From Melieria omissa (taxonomy: Eukaryota; Arthropoda; Insecta; Diptera; Ulidiidae), in assembly GCA_963971225.1 (NCBI GenBank), contig OZ020267.1, forward strand, positions 123,187,891 through 123,251,890: a stretch of DNA of 64,000 bases, in the 5' to 3' direction. Positions 11,837 through 23,659 of this stretch are shown piece by piece; positions within the stretch are counted from its first letter, which is position 1; every line of letters begins with the position of its first letter. The translations under genes were made by a program, and so were the position numbers. The notes beneath the pieces are model-generated. The model was not told the DNA's origin, did no database searches, and saw nothing but the letters and a program-made list of their open reading frames with translations.

Positions 11837-12144
11837 GAAGCAGCTTAAGAGATCACGTAGGCCATAGCGGCCGGTTGTGGTACCACGTGAAGGACGTGGC
11901 TGCCCTTCAGTCTTGCACACCCCCCCGGGTGTTAGGCAGGAGCCATCCCGATTCTACAATGAATCGGGCGATATGGCCAATGCTGGGTCCCGTTAAGTTG
12001 GCCAATTTGCTGAGGAACGGGGCTCCCAGCAGCCGGAGTCGTCTCCTTGCTAGTGCTGGGCAGTGGCACATCAGTTGCTCGACGCTCTCCTCTTCACTCG
12101 CATCGTCGCAGCTGTGGCAGTGGTCGTTGAAGGGGAGACCGAGT
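11807..12144 (-). mobile_element. 5'-truncated LINE copy with 13-bp TSD
   Basis: The insertion is flanked by perfect 13-bp repeats AGGTATAAACAGG (11794-11806 and 12145-12157). Minus-strand translation gives CHSCDDASEEESVEQLMC then HCPALARRRLRLLGAP, the Cys/His motif near the C-terminus of RT/RNase H proteins in R1/I/LOA-type LINEs. A short 3' UTR follows (GTGGTACCACAACCGGCC...) and then the (TAACC)n tail. The copy is dead by 5' truncation. Confidence 0.85.
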
Positions 12145-12234
12145 AGGTATAAACAGGAATCACAGTACAAAAAAAAATTCCTTGCGAAAATGAAAAAAAT
12201 TATAATATGTAATCTATAAATAAAAATGAAATAA

Positions 12235-12416
12235 GTTACGTTAGTTTAGACAGGAAGACTAGTACATTCGAAGGCTTCTGGGAACCATTGTGTTTTGGAT
12301 CCAGTGGTGGTTGAATCTAACCTGACTTTCGGATGAATCTGGCGATGACGAATAGATTCAAGTGCGGGACAGTCGCATAGGAGATGCTAAGCATATTAAA
12401 CTTCATCATCAGAACT
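12235..12416 (-). mobile_element. Second LINE fragment (RT/RNase H C-terminal coding), split by a SINE
   Basis: Minus-strand translation across the SINE insertion gives TYCFSSDDEV then HLLCDCPALE, the same Cys/His-containing C-terminal motif as the LINE at 11807-12144 but divergent and with stops. The sequence continues on the far side of the SINE at 12835 and beyond. Confidence 0.65.
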
Positions 12417-12428
12417 AAAGCAGTATGT

Positions 12429-12822
12429 TGGTTAAGTGGCTGCCTCTGTATGAGACACACTTAGGCCTATGGGCCCGTTGTGATACCACAAATTCCACCC
12501 GTTTGAAATGTGCATGCAACACTGTTTTTTCCAACATGTGATACAACACACATTTCAAACGGATGGGGGAAAGGGAGGGAGGGAGGGGACCTACAGTTTA
12601 ACGCCGAATCCGAACGGCGATTGGCAGTTTTTTCTTTCACACTTGGAGGTTTTGCCATTGCCTGCCAAGAGCGCACTTGTGCGATTCTTGTAATTCTCAT
12701 TTCCTTCATGTGGATAGCGATAGAAGTAAATGAGTGTTCTTTCCAGCTCAAGCCAGGAATCGAACCTGGAGCGCTCGGTATGAGAAGCCAGCGCGCTACC
12801 CGCTGAGCTATCGAGGCCGACC
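12429..12822 (-). mobile_element. tRNA-derived SINE with LINE-like tail, 12-bp TSD
   Basis: The 394-bp insertion lies between perfect 12-bp repeats AAAGCAGTATGT (12417-12428 and 12823-12834). Read on the minus strand, the head holds a perfect A box (TAGCTCAGCGG) and B box (GGTTCGATTCC) with a good T-arm (CCAGG...CCTGG). The acceptor stem is decayed, so it is not a tRNA gene. The body (GGCAAAACCTCCAAGTGTG, GCCGTTCGGATTCGGC, AACTGTAGGTCCC) resembles, from memory, a repeat common in tephritid genomes. The 3' part (GTGGTATCACAACGGGCCCA and onward to CAGCCACTTAACC) resembles the 3' UTR of the neighbouring LINE. The family match is from recall only. Confidence 0.85.
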
Positions 12823-13178
12823 AAAGCAGTATGTAGTTTCAATAAGGCTTCTTGAAAAACTTGAGAAAAAATTGGCAACAATAAACTTAACATTTTGTTA
12901 TTTACTTAGTGAGAAAGCACTCTATGTATGTTTTGCAATAAATACTTATATGTTAAGAAACGAAAAATTGTGCTACAAAAAAATTAAATAAAAACGATGT
13001 TATGATGTACAATTTTTTTATATTTTGATGATAAAAAGAACATGTTGGTCAGTTTGAACAAAGGTAACAATGTAGTGGTTTCATTTAACCCGGCTCTGCA
13101 TCATAAAATATGTACGTATTTACATACAAATGTACTATACGGTATAAAATTTATACTTACATATTGTACGCCTTTGTA

Positions 13179-13874
13179 CAGTCAACCCTCCTATAACGCG
13201 GTACTCTTAAAGCGCTGTTTCCGTTCAACGTCCCATCAGTTTTTGCCGTGCACCCAATGAATGGTTTTAACTGGATATGTTTATATAAACATTCAAGCTT
13301 ATCTCTTAGCCGATTACGGCTTTGGTTTCAATCGTCTCAGAGCTCTTTCACAGTACGAGAAAGGATGGTTTGAAAAACTAAAAAAAAGGTACACATTGCA
13401 TAGTATTAAGTTTCAAGGCCTCAACAGATGCTGAGGCTGCCGAAAATTATAAGCTGTACCTAGCTAGAATTATCAATGAAGGAGGTTATTCACCTGATCA
13501 GATTTTTAACGCCGATGAGACGGCATTATATTGGAAAAAAACTACCAGTTAGGATCTTCATTTCGAAAAATCAAAGGCGTGCTCAGGGGTTTAAACCTTT
13601 AATAGAACGTTCAATAAAAAGAAAAGATGAATTCAGTAAAAATAATTTATAATTGATCTTGTCTTTTGTATTTATTGGTCTCCATATAACGCGGTACGAA
13701 TGATGTGATTTGTACTAACTCTGATTTTCTTATAGCGCGGTTTCCATACAACGCGGTAGACGGTTTCCATATAACGCGGTGCGAAAGATGTGATTTGAAC
13801 TAATTCTGAGTTTCTTATAGCGCGGTTTCAATATAACGCGGTACGCACTCACCGCGTTACAGGAGGGTTGACTG
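13179..13874 (+). mobile_element. Tigger (pogo) element, internally decayed
   Basis: The ends are CAGTCAACCCTCCTATAACG and, inverted, CAGTCAACCCTCCTGTAACG, with TA outside both (13177-13178 and 13875-13876). Plus-strand remnants include GWFEKLKKRYTLHSI and ASTDAEAAENYKLYLARIIN followed by YSPDQIFNADETALYWKK. The D of NADET is the first catalytic aspartate of Tigger DDE transposases. A stop and a large deletion follow, so it is inactive. Near the right end a segment of about 65 bp (CCATATAACGCGGT...TAGCGCGGTTT) is present twice in direct orientation. Confidence 0.9.
13421..13553 (+). pseudogene. Tigger transposase fragment
   Basis: About 44 codons stay open and match the start of the Tigger DDE domain (NADETALYW). 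They end at a TAG, and the rest of the catalytic domain is deleted. Confidence 0.85.
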
Positions 13875-13876
13875 TA

Positions 13877-16800
13877 TCTACTTTCAGCTTAATGTGTCAA
13901 TTACACTGCAATTTAATCGAATTCCAGAATTCAAAAATCTTCATCTGTTTGTTACTCGTACAAACTGCATTAACAAGATCGTGAATTGCTTAGGCAACGA
14001 TCTATGTAAATGCGAGCGTCGTTCTAAATGGAATAACATAAATTTCCATTTCGTTTCATGTGGTAGATAAACAAGTTTCTACAATATCAATATCAGTTAC
14101 AGCCTATTAAGTCTTCACCACAAAATTGTAACAACGATATAACCTACTGAACGATTTCATGAATATTCAAACTTTCGCAACACTGTAGGTTGTTGACCAG
14201 GTTTTTATTTTGAACGACCTGAGATATACTAACTAGTTATGAAAGAAAGTGAAAATTGTTTTATTTAATGTTTGCACGGTGTGTTTATAGTGTTAATATG
14301 TTAATAATTTGGATCATTCATAACGGTAGACTGGCATATTTTTGATGCACAGTTGCATTTTCAGCGTTCCATGTGGTTTTTGCAGGTGTTTCAGCTGAAA
14401 GACATTTTCGGTTTGTCCTGTGGGCACCAAAAATGACATCGAGCATATTAAGTGCGAATATCGCGTACTGATTGATAAGAATGGGTATTGTGTACAGAGT
14501 ATTCACAGCGTGTAGTACAACTTTACTGTCGCTGTCAATTGTTCGGGTATCATAAACGAACACTGATTAGTCATTTTACCGATTACCAATTACAAAAAGC
14601 CCATGCACAGGCTTATCAACTGCCCGCAAAGATGTATGTAACAGTATGGCGGTGCAATAAACACAATTTTGCTCTTCAGTGTTCCTTAAGCGGCTGTGCT
14701 GTCAATATTAACGCCGCACGAATGCAAATTGAAGTGTAAAAACGCAATTACTTTAAATATGCACTCAGTAAGCATTCGGTAATGAACCATCACTGGCACA
14801 ACGTTCGTTCGCTCACCCCCGTTACAGCTGTTGTCGTGTGGGGTGTACTTGTACTCGGCTTTTTGTTTCCACTTTGGGTTATTAATTGTTGATTAATTCA
14901 ATTGCAAAAATATTTCGTTGCTACACAAAAAAGCTCTGACTAATACTGTTGATGAAAGTGCAACTAATGAGCAATAAGTCAGCAGTTACTTCATTACATT
15001 CAAGTACTCTGAAGTGGTTATGTGTACAAAGCGCACACAACAACCCTGTGGGCCTCTGAAAATGCGACACTAATATTCTGCGAATTTGTGTCTGATTTTT
15101 TGCGAATTTCTACTAGGCGGCCTTCACTTTGACAGCATGCACAATGCTCTAATGCACTAATTTTGTTATGAAATTCCACGGAAATGCCAATACTCGAAAT
15201 TATTCGAATGCAGCGAAAATGCAGCTTTCTGAGAATATCATTTGTTTTGTATTTAACACAAACATACATACTTATATGTATGTATTTAGTTATATTGAAT
15301 ACAAAAACGGTATACTGTATGCCTTCATATGCATGCACATACAATGTTGTTTATGTGTGTCAATTAGAGTCTTTGTCGGTTGGGTGGGTGCAGCCGGTCG
15401 GCGCGCTCACGTGCAGTATTGGCATTAGTATCGTGTTTATTTTTGCACAATTTAATTTTAATTGCGAAAAGTCCCTTGCCGCTTAATTCGATATTGCAAA
15501 TGCGTACTTTGGTACTGGCTATAGTTGCTGCGCTCTTTGGTTTCACCCACAGCAGTCAAGCTGGCGCTGGTGACGGAGAATGCAGCTTTTCTTTTTGTTG
15601 GGGAGAATGTGCGGTGCGCAGCGTTTCTTAGTGGCGCTCTATTGCGTCCTACAATTTCGGTCACTAGCGCCAATTTCCACTACACGAGTACATTCGAACA
15701 GAAGAAATTGACAGCCGTTTCGTGTTGCTCTCGTCAATTGCGAGAAAACATTCGTAAATGCATAATGGTCACTCTGGGAATTTCGCCATTTCACCAGAAG
15801 AGGCTGAGAGTCACAAAACTAAGAATGTGAACTATAATCGAAATGCATTCCCACCGAACACATTGCAAGAACAATTAACCATACATACATGCATTGAGTG
15901 ATGATGTTATTATTTTGCATGCACCAGGGATGCTGCAAATACTCGTGAACACCAAGATTCAAGTAATATTGGCCTAAGATTTCTAGTTACATTTAAATAT
16001 TCTTTGACAAGTTTTCAGATCTACATTGGTGTGTTGGAGCGCTTTCAATTTGTGAATTTGTTTTAACACATTGAATGAAAAGAACGATTGTTATGGTTTT
16101 AGGAATTAGGGGTTTCTGCCTTAGTTACTAAAAATCTCTAACTGTGTCGTTTTTCATAAAGCGGCGTTCCTTTATGTTTAATAACCATAAATCATTGTTT
16201 ACTATATTAAAATAATGCGCCCTTCTGTAAAGAGACTAAAAAGTGAATATTTTTGTTCTGTCTGCAACCACTTTCCAATCATACGATCCTAATTTTAATC
16301 TAATAAAATTTATTTTATTGCTTGTCAAATAATTGACAAGCAGCTTCTCTTATGTTTGATAACTACAAATCATTGTTACTATAGTAAAACAATGCACTCT
16401 TCTATAAAAATAATTCTTAACAACTGTATTTTTTAAAATGAATGAGTTTCTCCAAAAATCTTTCAATACAACTGCAGCAAATGTGCGAAAATGTTTGGCA
16501 CAATGATTGACATATTTCACCTTTAAACTACAGTTCAGAGTAATTAATAAAAAGTATACAGTGTCTGTTTCTCACACGATCGTTTTTTATATGAGTATAT
16601 TTATGTATATGTATGTATATATTTATTGAATGTAAATTTGTATGTTCGCATGTTCGTGATAACAGTTGTGCGTGGAGAGTGCAGAAATTCAATTTGTCGC
16701 TGTTCTCAGTATTCCGAATTTGACACTACACTCGAAGCAATAATTGTAACTGATACAACAGACTATGGTCCAGAAGACCAACTTGTGCAGTAAAAGTGAT

Positions 16801-18386
16801 ACTTACGAATCACACTTTAGATCAGTCAAACTCTTAACGGTGGCTTTGTGTTGTTAACCCAACATTCTAGAAAAATAAGTTGGTGTGATCGGAAAACTAC
16901 ATCGCTCATTTCTTATTATTTTCATACACTAAAATGTCTTCGTTTTCAAGCTTGAAAAGGTATGTTGCATATATTTTAATCAAAGGTATTTTAAAAGAAC
17001 TTTAAAGCAGATAGATAACTCTTGTAAAAATCGTAACAATCCCACAATTGCTACTCCGCGAATTGCGAAAAGTTACAATAAAAAATATAAGTGATTACAC
17101 TTTGTTCCACATATCTCCAACATTATTCTTTATTAAGTACAAAAATTATGTTGCAAATCGTTTGTTACTTACTTACTTACTTAATTAGTATTAAGCTGTG
17201 CTCTGATTAACCATAGATCTGATGAACCAACAGAAAACCTGTTTCTTAGAAGCGTCTCGTTTCTCCCAATTAATATTTGTGCTAGTCAAATTAAAAGCAA
17301 AAGAAAAGAAAACTATTTAAGATACTTACAGTTAAAAGTTTAAGTTAACTTTTTGCAGCAGAATTTTGTCTGCTGGATCAAAGTGCAGTGGCTCTGAGCA
17401 GCCACTTTGCTACTTTTCGCAGAGGCAGTAAATACAGTGACCATATATCTATACATATATAGTATGTTATATGGTTTTTTATAGAGATGGCAGTTTACTT
17501 TCTTTATTTGTTGGTTTCTTAGAGGTTTGTCCTGTTTTCTTACCTCTCCCACCTTGCGCGTTAATGCGAAGCTGATGAATGACATAAGAATGCCGCGCTC
17601 CAATATGCTCATTGTCATCAGCTCGACAAGGTTATCGAAAGTAGGGGCGTAGCCAGAACTTGGTCATGGGGGGTTTTTACATTACATACATTTTTCAAGT
17701 AAACTGCACTTTTCAGAGAGGGCATTTTGTGGTGTTGCCACCCATATGTGACTTAGTGCAATTAAAATTTCATGAAATTTGGTTCGAAGTAAAAGTTTGT
17801 TTTTGTCACTGGTACAAATTCGATGCCAATTTGCAAAAAGCAAATATAAAGTTTCGCTTTAAAGTTGGTAAAACTTTAATCGAAACATTTCCATTTATGA
17901 AACAAGCTTATGGTGATGATCGCCAATTCATGAGTGGTACACGCGATGTAAGCACGATTACCAGGACATAACATAAATGATGACCAATGTCTTTGCCAAC
18001 TGCAATCTGCGATCACCGAAGATTTTATCAAAACTTGGCGGTAATTCATCATAGATCAGCCAAAATCTACTTAAAATTGAATTTAACCTTCGCTTTCATT
18101 ATACCCACCCGGGTGATCTTTTTAATATTTGTGTTCAACATCTGTCAGCGTGTTTATTACAAATTCGAAAGTATTTTTCAATAGCATAAAATATATTTTT
18201 TTGGAAATATTCATGCTTTAGTTGTTATTTTGTATGCCAAATACCCACACGTGTGATCCCAGGCGCTTCCGTATCGCACTTTAACTGAACTTTTGGCTAT
18301 TTTTGACTAAAAGTCGAATTTTAACCATCAACCACTCCGCATTTTCACCTGATGCGGCATCGTGCGACTTTCACCTTTTCAAAAAA
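13877..18386. other. Long non-coding stretch
   Basis: I can support no gene apart from the weak peptide candidate at 15500. The DNA is AT-rich with TACATA/ATGTATGT microsatellites (15260-15330, 16590-16650) and ACTT repeats (17168-17185). Near 17644 GGGGCGTAGCCAGAACTTGG looks like one end of a hAT-type MITE, but no partner end was found. The 15380-15720 part is locally GC-richer. Confidence 0.45.
15500..15631 (+). CDS. Candidate short secreted peptide (uncertain)
   Basis: From the ATG at 15500 a 43-codon frame encodes a good-looking signal peptide (MRTLVLAIVAALFGFTHSSQ, then A) followed by GAGDGECSFSFCWGECAV, a short tail with three cysteines. No family is recognised, no promoter is evident, and the opposite strand is also open, so this could be chance. 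It could also be an exon that continues by splicing (GTGACGG lies inside it). Confidence 0.2.
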   Translation: MRTLVLAIVAALFGFTHSSQAGAGDGECSFSFCWGECAVRSVS

Positions 18387-18560
18387 TGCATTTACCGATT
18401 AAACAACGGCGTGTTGAGGACGTAGAAGCCATTCAAAAGGCTTGCACCGACATCCTGAAGGACATTCCAGCCGACGATCTAAAACACTTATTAGACATAC
18501 TTTTAGATCATGGAAATATGTAGCTGTACTGAGCCTGAAGGAGACTGTTTAAAAAAATCA
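18387..18560 (+). mobile_element. mariner/Tc1 transposase C-terminal remnant
   Basis: Translation gives LPIKQRRVEDVEAIQKACTD followed by ILKDIPADDLKH. This resembles the C-terminal VEDVK--S---LK-IP segment of mariner/Tc1 transposases. No TIRs were found and the frame is broken downstream. Confidence 0.45.
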
Positions 18561-18731
18561 TATTGGTTTTACCCAAAAAATTGTTTGGTATTCTTTCAAA
18601 TGTTTAAACCTTTCGCTACAGGTTTTTACTGCAGAAAGTTAAAGTTTTAAATGTTACGCTTTAGGCTTCTATGAGGTTATATTAGCAACATTCCATAAGA
18701 AATTTTTAAATTTTTATACTCGGACCGTGTA

Positions 18732-19246
18732 CGTGGGCAGTCCGATAAGTACTTAGCCCCACCGCCCGATGGTGCCACTATCGTAAGAGAAATTTACTAT
18801 CGTGTAGTACATCCTCGTAGACGGCTACCGTCAAAATTTCAGCCATATTGGATTTGTAGTTTTGGTTTGACCGGATGTGGAAACGAACGTGTCCGCGGAT
18901 TTTATAAAAATGGAAAAAGAGCAATATCGGTCGGTGATTTGCAAAATTGGTCGTATTAGGCTACGAACAGCTGCCCCATCCACCGTATTCTCCAGATTTG
19001 GCCCCGTGTGACTTCTTTTTGTTTCCAAACTTGAAAAAGTCACTCGCCGGGCAGAAATTTGAGTCGAATGAGGAGGTTATCGCCGCCACGGAGGCCTCCA
19101 GAAAACGTATTTTTCAGACGGGTTAAAGAAGTTGGAGCATCGCTGGGTCAAGTGTATCGAGTTGAAAGGAGACTACGTTGAGAAATAAATCGCCACTTTT
19201 CCAAAATTTTCGTTTTTCTTTTGTAGTACTTATCGGACCACCCACG
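18732..19246 (+). mobile_element. Internally deleted mariner element
   Basis: The ends are CGTGGGCAGTCCGATAAGTA and, inverted, CGTGGGTGGTCCGATAAGTA, with TA outside both (18730-18731 and 19247-19248). The transposase start (MEKEQYRSVI, ATG near 18910) joins through a large deletion to the C-terminal part: LPHPPYSPDLAPCDFFLFPN, then LKKLEHRWVKCIELKGDYVE and a stop. SPDLAPCDFFLF contains the third catalytic Asp of DD34D mariners. The 515-bp element cannot be autonomous. Confidence 0.9.
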
Positions 19247-19248
19247 TA

Positions 19249-20006
19249 TTTTATACACAACTTTTTACGCATAACGAAAATTTGAATATATCTTCATTTA
19301 CTTCAGTCAAAATTAAAAAAAAGTATCTAAATTGAAAGAAAACGTCAAATTAAAAAGTTATCTAATTTTTCTGCTTTTTCTTTCTTTATTTTGTCAATTT
19401 ATACCATTAAAAAAACGTGTATACTTCTCTTCTTTAAACTTAAATACTCAGTTTATTTATTTCGTATTTTTCCTAAAACTTCAAACTAATCTAAGGACCA
19501 ACAAAAAATTTATTCTTGAAATCACAGAGGGTTCAGACGTCCACAAAGTAGCATGTTGCTATATGGCAATAAAATAGCGGAAGGGTTAAAGGTGAAAAGA
19601 TCATTTGTTGCGCCAGCTACCGTTTTTGGGTTTTTTTTTTTTTTTTTTACATGAATTCGTCAATACTGTCGTCTAGGCATAAGTGTTGGTACTTGTGCTT
19701 GCATACGTAATTCGTGTGACATCATTAGCGCAAAATACCGCCTCAACAAAGCTGTCAGATTTCTACCCCAACTGCAGTTCAGATATAGTGGCGACTTGGC
19801 GCGTCCTTTTTGCCTCAATTACGATCGCACAGTGATTGCTCTGCCCACCTATAAAGGCCAGGTCGATAACAGAACTGACGCCATTTTAAAAAGTACACTC
19901 GTTTCCGGTGTTTAGTAAGACAACTTCTAGAGTCGCAAGCGCATTCAGCGCCCTGCCTTGCCTCTTGGGTCTGTTTTTTGGCAACCCATATGTAGGTATA
20001 GCCATA
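19249..20006. other. AT-rich non-coding stretch
   Basis: It holds AT-rich DNA with a poly-T run at about 19629-19650. The short open frames have no recognisable content. Confidence 0.5.
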
Positions 20007-20008
20007 TA

Positions 20009-20734
20009 TCGCACACGCACAACAAAAGTGACACAACTCAAAATTTTTGATTTTTCAGGAAACGCAAAAAACTGTTTTTGAGCTAAATAAACATTTTTTG
20101 TAAATAAATCATAGACCGTTCAGTAGAAAATCCTTACAGATAATGCTTTATGACAAGTTGCAAGAATTTTTTTTTATTTTACACTAGAAAATCCAAAATT
20201 TTGAGTTGTTACTGTTTTGATGATATTTTAATTCAATAATTACCGAATTATTTCAAGTTATGCCACTTCTTCTGAATTTAATAATTATAAATGACAGATA
20301 CAAAGTTGAAAGAAAAATTTTGAAAATTCATAATTAGTTTTATTGATTAAAAATGTATAAAAAAATTGTCAGAATTTTGCTTAAAAATAACTTTAACTTG
20401 AAAGAAAAATTTTGAAAATTCATAATTAATTTTATTAATTAAAAATGTATAAAAAAATTGTCAGAATTTTGCGGAAAATTAACTTTAACAAAAATTTATT
20501 TCTTCAAAAGTGACACAATTTGAGTTGGGACTCTTTTGCATTGAGCTGCAGCGATCAAATAGCATCCAACTTCTGACATGAAAAGAGACCTAACTGTATT
20601 TTTGCAACAGTTAACAACAACAAAATATACTGAGTTTTTGCTGATTGGTAGATATATGCATTGTGCACAGTATTAACACATAAACCCGAAAATTAAAAAT
20701 TTTGAGTTGTGTCACTTTTGTAGTGCGTGTGCGA
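20009..20734. mobile_element. Long-TIR element with TA duplication, family unknown
   Basis: The left end TCGCACACGCACAACAAAAG and inverted right end TCGCACACGCACTACAAAAG begin an inverted repeat of about 40 bp that continues through GTGACACAACTCAAAATTTT. TA flanks both ends (20007-20008 and 20735-20736). Inside, a 92-bp unit is duplicated in tandem (starting near 20308 and 20400). No transposase is visible. A partial relative of its right end lies at 54836-54955. Confidence 0.75.
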
Positions 20735-20736
20735 TA

Positions 20737-22579
20737 TGTGTACAAATTACTGCCAGCTGTAATGAATATTGAATGCACTACTTGATTTTTGTGTGTAGTA
20801 TGATGCGAAATACGAAAAGAATTTTTCACTAAATTATTTAAATAATAAAGCTTAACGAGACAAAGTGGTCACGACAATACAGATGTGTCCAGTGCCATGC
20901 TTGTGCAATGACAAATGAAATTAAACTTCTCATGCATTTGTATTCTTCCACAGGGGAGGAAAGCAACCTTAGCTTATTAAAAAAACAAATTGTAAAAGCT
21001 GCAGTGCTTTGCACTGGCACCGATGTGCTTTCATGTATGTATATCGTTAGATTATTTAATTATTTATTTTAATTTAATTTGTTTAATTGAACTTTTTTAA
21101 CTTTTAACTAATTTTTAATTGATGTTCATATTTTAATAGCATTTAAAAAACTTGAGGAAGTATTTATATTTCAGTTTCATTGCCATTTACTTTCGTTCAC
21201 ACATGAAATTCTTCTTTCTTCATTCTACTTTAATTAATACTAATTCTTTTTATTCATTCTACTTTAAATATTAATTTACTAATCGGCTTCGGCAGTAGTC
21301 AAATCAGGATAGGCCAATTTCCATGGGACCGATTAATCGGCATCGGCGTGGGCGAAAAACACTGATGTCGGTTTGATTTGAACTCTTAAAGATGCTACAA
21401 ATTGGCATGTTGCAGCCACTCGTAAGAACGCACAAAACGAACCGTCAAAAACTGTTCAAATGAGATCAAAACAAATCCCATATTCCTGTTATTTAGCTGT
21501 GAAATTTCCCGTCCACTTGATTACACCATTCAGTCATTCATTCAGCTGTCCAACTGCACGATCCATTGTTGACTCCCAATCGTCAATCGCCAACAGGCAG
21601 TCAGCAGTCGACAACCGCCCGTTGTTAACCAGCGTGCAGCGGCGGTCGCTGTTCACACTACACGCCCGTGGGGACATGCACTGGAATTTGCACAGATACA
21701 AAACACAAAAGCAACACAGCAAAGACAAAAATGAAAAGAAAAAATGTCAAAGACCCGACATGCTCATGGGGTCAATTGGTGTATTCAATTTTGTCGAATG
21801 AAATAATAAAGCGCCGTGTGACGCGTATCTGTTGCACGATCTGTTTGCCGCCATGCTGCGGTGGCCGGTTGTGTTGCGCTCTGATGCGATGCGACACCGT
21901 AGTTGCGTTGAGATCACATATTAAAAATGCAAAACTTTTACATTGTGCGGACAATAGATTTGTACGCAAATTACATAACTAAATACTCGTATGTGGAGTA
22001 CTCGTACGTGCTGTGCTGTTGTCCTTTTGTTCGCGAAAGATGGGTAAATGAAATGTTGTTTTTGCGCAGTCAAACTCGTACAGCAAAATGCCAGGTCCCA
22101 GCAAATAGAACCGGGAAACTGGTTTTGAAGTTCGGTAGCTATTTAATATTCGGTTTCGGCATTTCGTGACATTAATCAACGATCTGTCAAAGCTTGACAG
22201 ATGACAAGTGAATCTTAATCAAAGAATTAAAATTGTTGTTCGTTAAAAATTAGAGAAAATTTGCTGAATCACTTTGATGGGAAGAACCGAGTTCGTATTT
22301 GTTTCGCAAAAGGAACTGAAATTAAGAAACTGAAATTAAGTATTAACACTGAGTTCTGTTCTTTGTTGGTCCGTTGCTAGGCAGTTTCGAAAGTGTGCTT
22401 TGTTTAAATGTAAAAGAATCAACAAGTTGGCAGGCCTACAATTTGTTCGTTAGTTGGCAACAATTTTGTTTAATTTTATTTTTCTATAGTTCCCTATTTG
22501 TACTCGTGTTATGCAACAAAGTTCATAATCAATTGGCAAATTTGGGGGTTTTTTCTTTGCTTATAAGATCTATTAGCTT
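20737..22579. other. Non-coding stretch with a GC-richer part at 21440-22180
   Basis: No gene is supported. Around 21530 TCAGTC and TCAGCT initiator-like motifs precede a GC-richer segment that could be a 5'-UTR exon, but nothing links it to a gene. GACCGATTAATCGGCATCGG near 21330 is reminiscent of some hAT ends; no TIR pair was found. Confidence 0.35.
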
Positions 22580-22582
22580 TTT

Positions 22583-22917
22583 TTTAAATAAGAGTCAACG
22601 CGCAGGGGATAGCCCTATAAATGCGAGGCATTGCGCTGGTTCAGAAAGGATATATAGGTTGGGAGAAAGGATGTTGGGTGAAGAAGTTATGTTGTAAAAC
22701 AACCACTGTGATTTTAATAAACTAACAGGACTGTAGGGAAAAGTATTCTCACAGTTAAAATCCTTTCCGAATCATCAATTAACGAATTACGAAACTAATA
22801 AGGGCGGTTTTCATTATTTTTGTTAGCCTTTCCTTTATCCTTTCTCCCAACCTAAATATCCTTCCTGAACCAGCGAAATGCCTCGCTTTTATAGGGGTAT
22901 CCCATGCGCGTTGACTC
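22583..22917. mobile_element. Fold-back (long inverted repeat) element
   Basis: Arms of about 85 bp are inverted copies of each other. The left arm runs from AAGAGTCAACGCGCA through CCCTATAA and GCGAGGCATT to GGTTGGGAGAAAGGAT; the right arm is the same in reverse with about 10% mismatches. The spacer is about 160 bp. No clear TSD or coding was seen. It can form a large hairpin. Confidence 0.75.
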
Positions 22918-23659
22918 TTAATTAAAAAAAATAAATTATAAAACTGTTAGCATTAAAGTGAAGGTAAGAGCTACATCAATCATCCGCGTCGTATCCAAAC
23001 GCATTCAATTGGTATTTTGTTGAAGCTTTTTATCTAAATCTATGCAACAGAACAGAAAGAATTTTTGGCCTTGTTCTTTCGAAAAAAGAAGCAGAGTTAA
23101 ATGTTTATTGTGTGATAATTCGAGAGATGATGAATGACTTTGGTAAGGCACAAGCATTGTTTTGGAAGATTCAAGCAACCCAAGCGCTCAAGGCATTTCC
23201 TTGCAGAAAGTTTTTCTGTTCAAGTAATTCCTTCCTTTCCTTTTCATATATAAAATAATATTTTATAATATTTTGTATTATTTTCAAATAATTTATAAAA
23301 TATTATTTTATATTTAAAATATATTATTATATTTGATATTATTATTTGTCTGAAATTCTTATGCACTTCTGGCTGCTTTAAATATTTATATTTATAGGTA
23401 AGTAAGTAAGCGTTAGGGTGGCAACCGTGACCACCCCCGCTTAACAACAATAGCAACAGTTGATTGTAGGTGCGCTCAACACTCGAACAAAAACAAATAA
23501 CAATTATTTCGCACTCAATGGCAGCAAATTGATGCGCTTAATTGCTCGCGTGACAAGTACCGAAACTGTGTAGCCGCAAACGCTAAATTACACACACAGC
23601 AGCGCTTCGCATGAGGCCAGTTGCTGACTAAGCATACAGAAATATGAGGATGAAACTAA
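22918..23659. other. AT-rich non-coding stretch
   Basis: It contains a strongly AT-rich, self-complementary part at 23246-23345 (ATAATATTTTAT-type repeats). No coding content is recognised. Confidence 0.5.

Noticed and set aside
11907..12170. An 87-codon protein gene on the minus strand
   Set aside because: Its core is the C-terminal Cys/His end of a 5'-truncated LINE; the first residues come from flanking DNA.
12744..12822. A tRNA gene on the minus strand with good A and B boxes
   Set aside because: The acceptor stem does not pair, the anticodon arm is irregular, and the sequence is the head of a TSD-bounded SINE.
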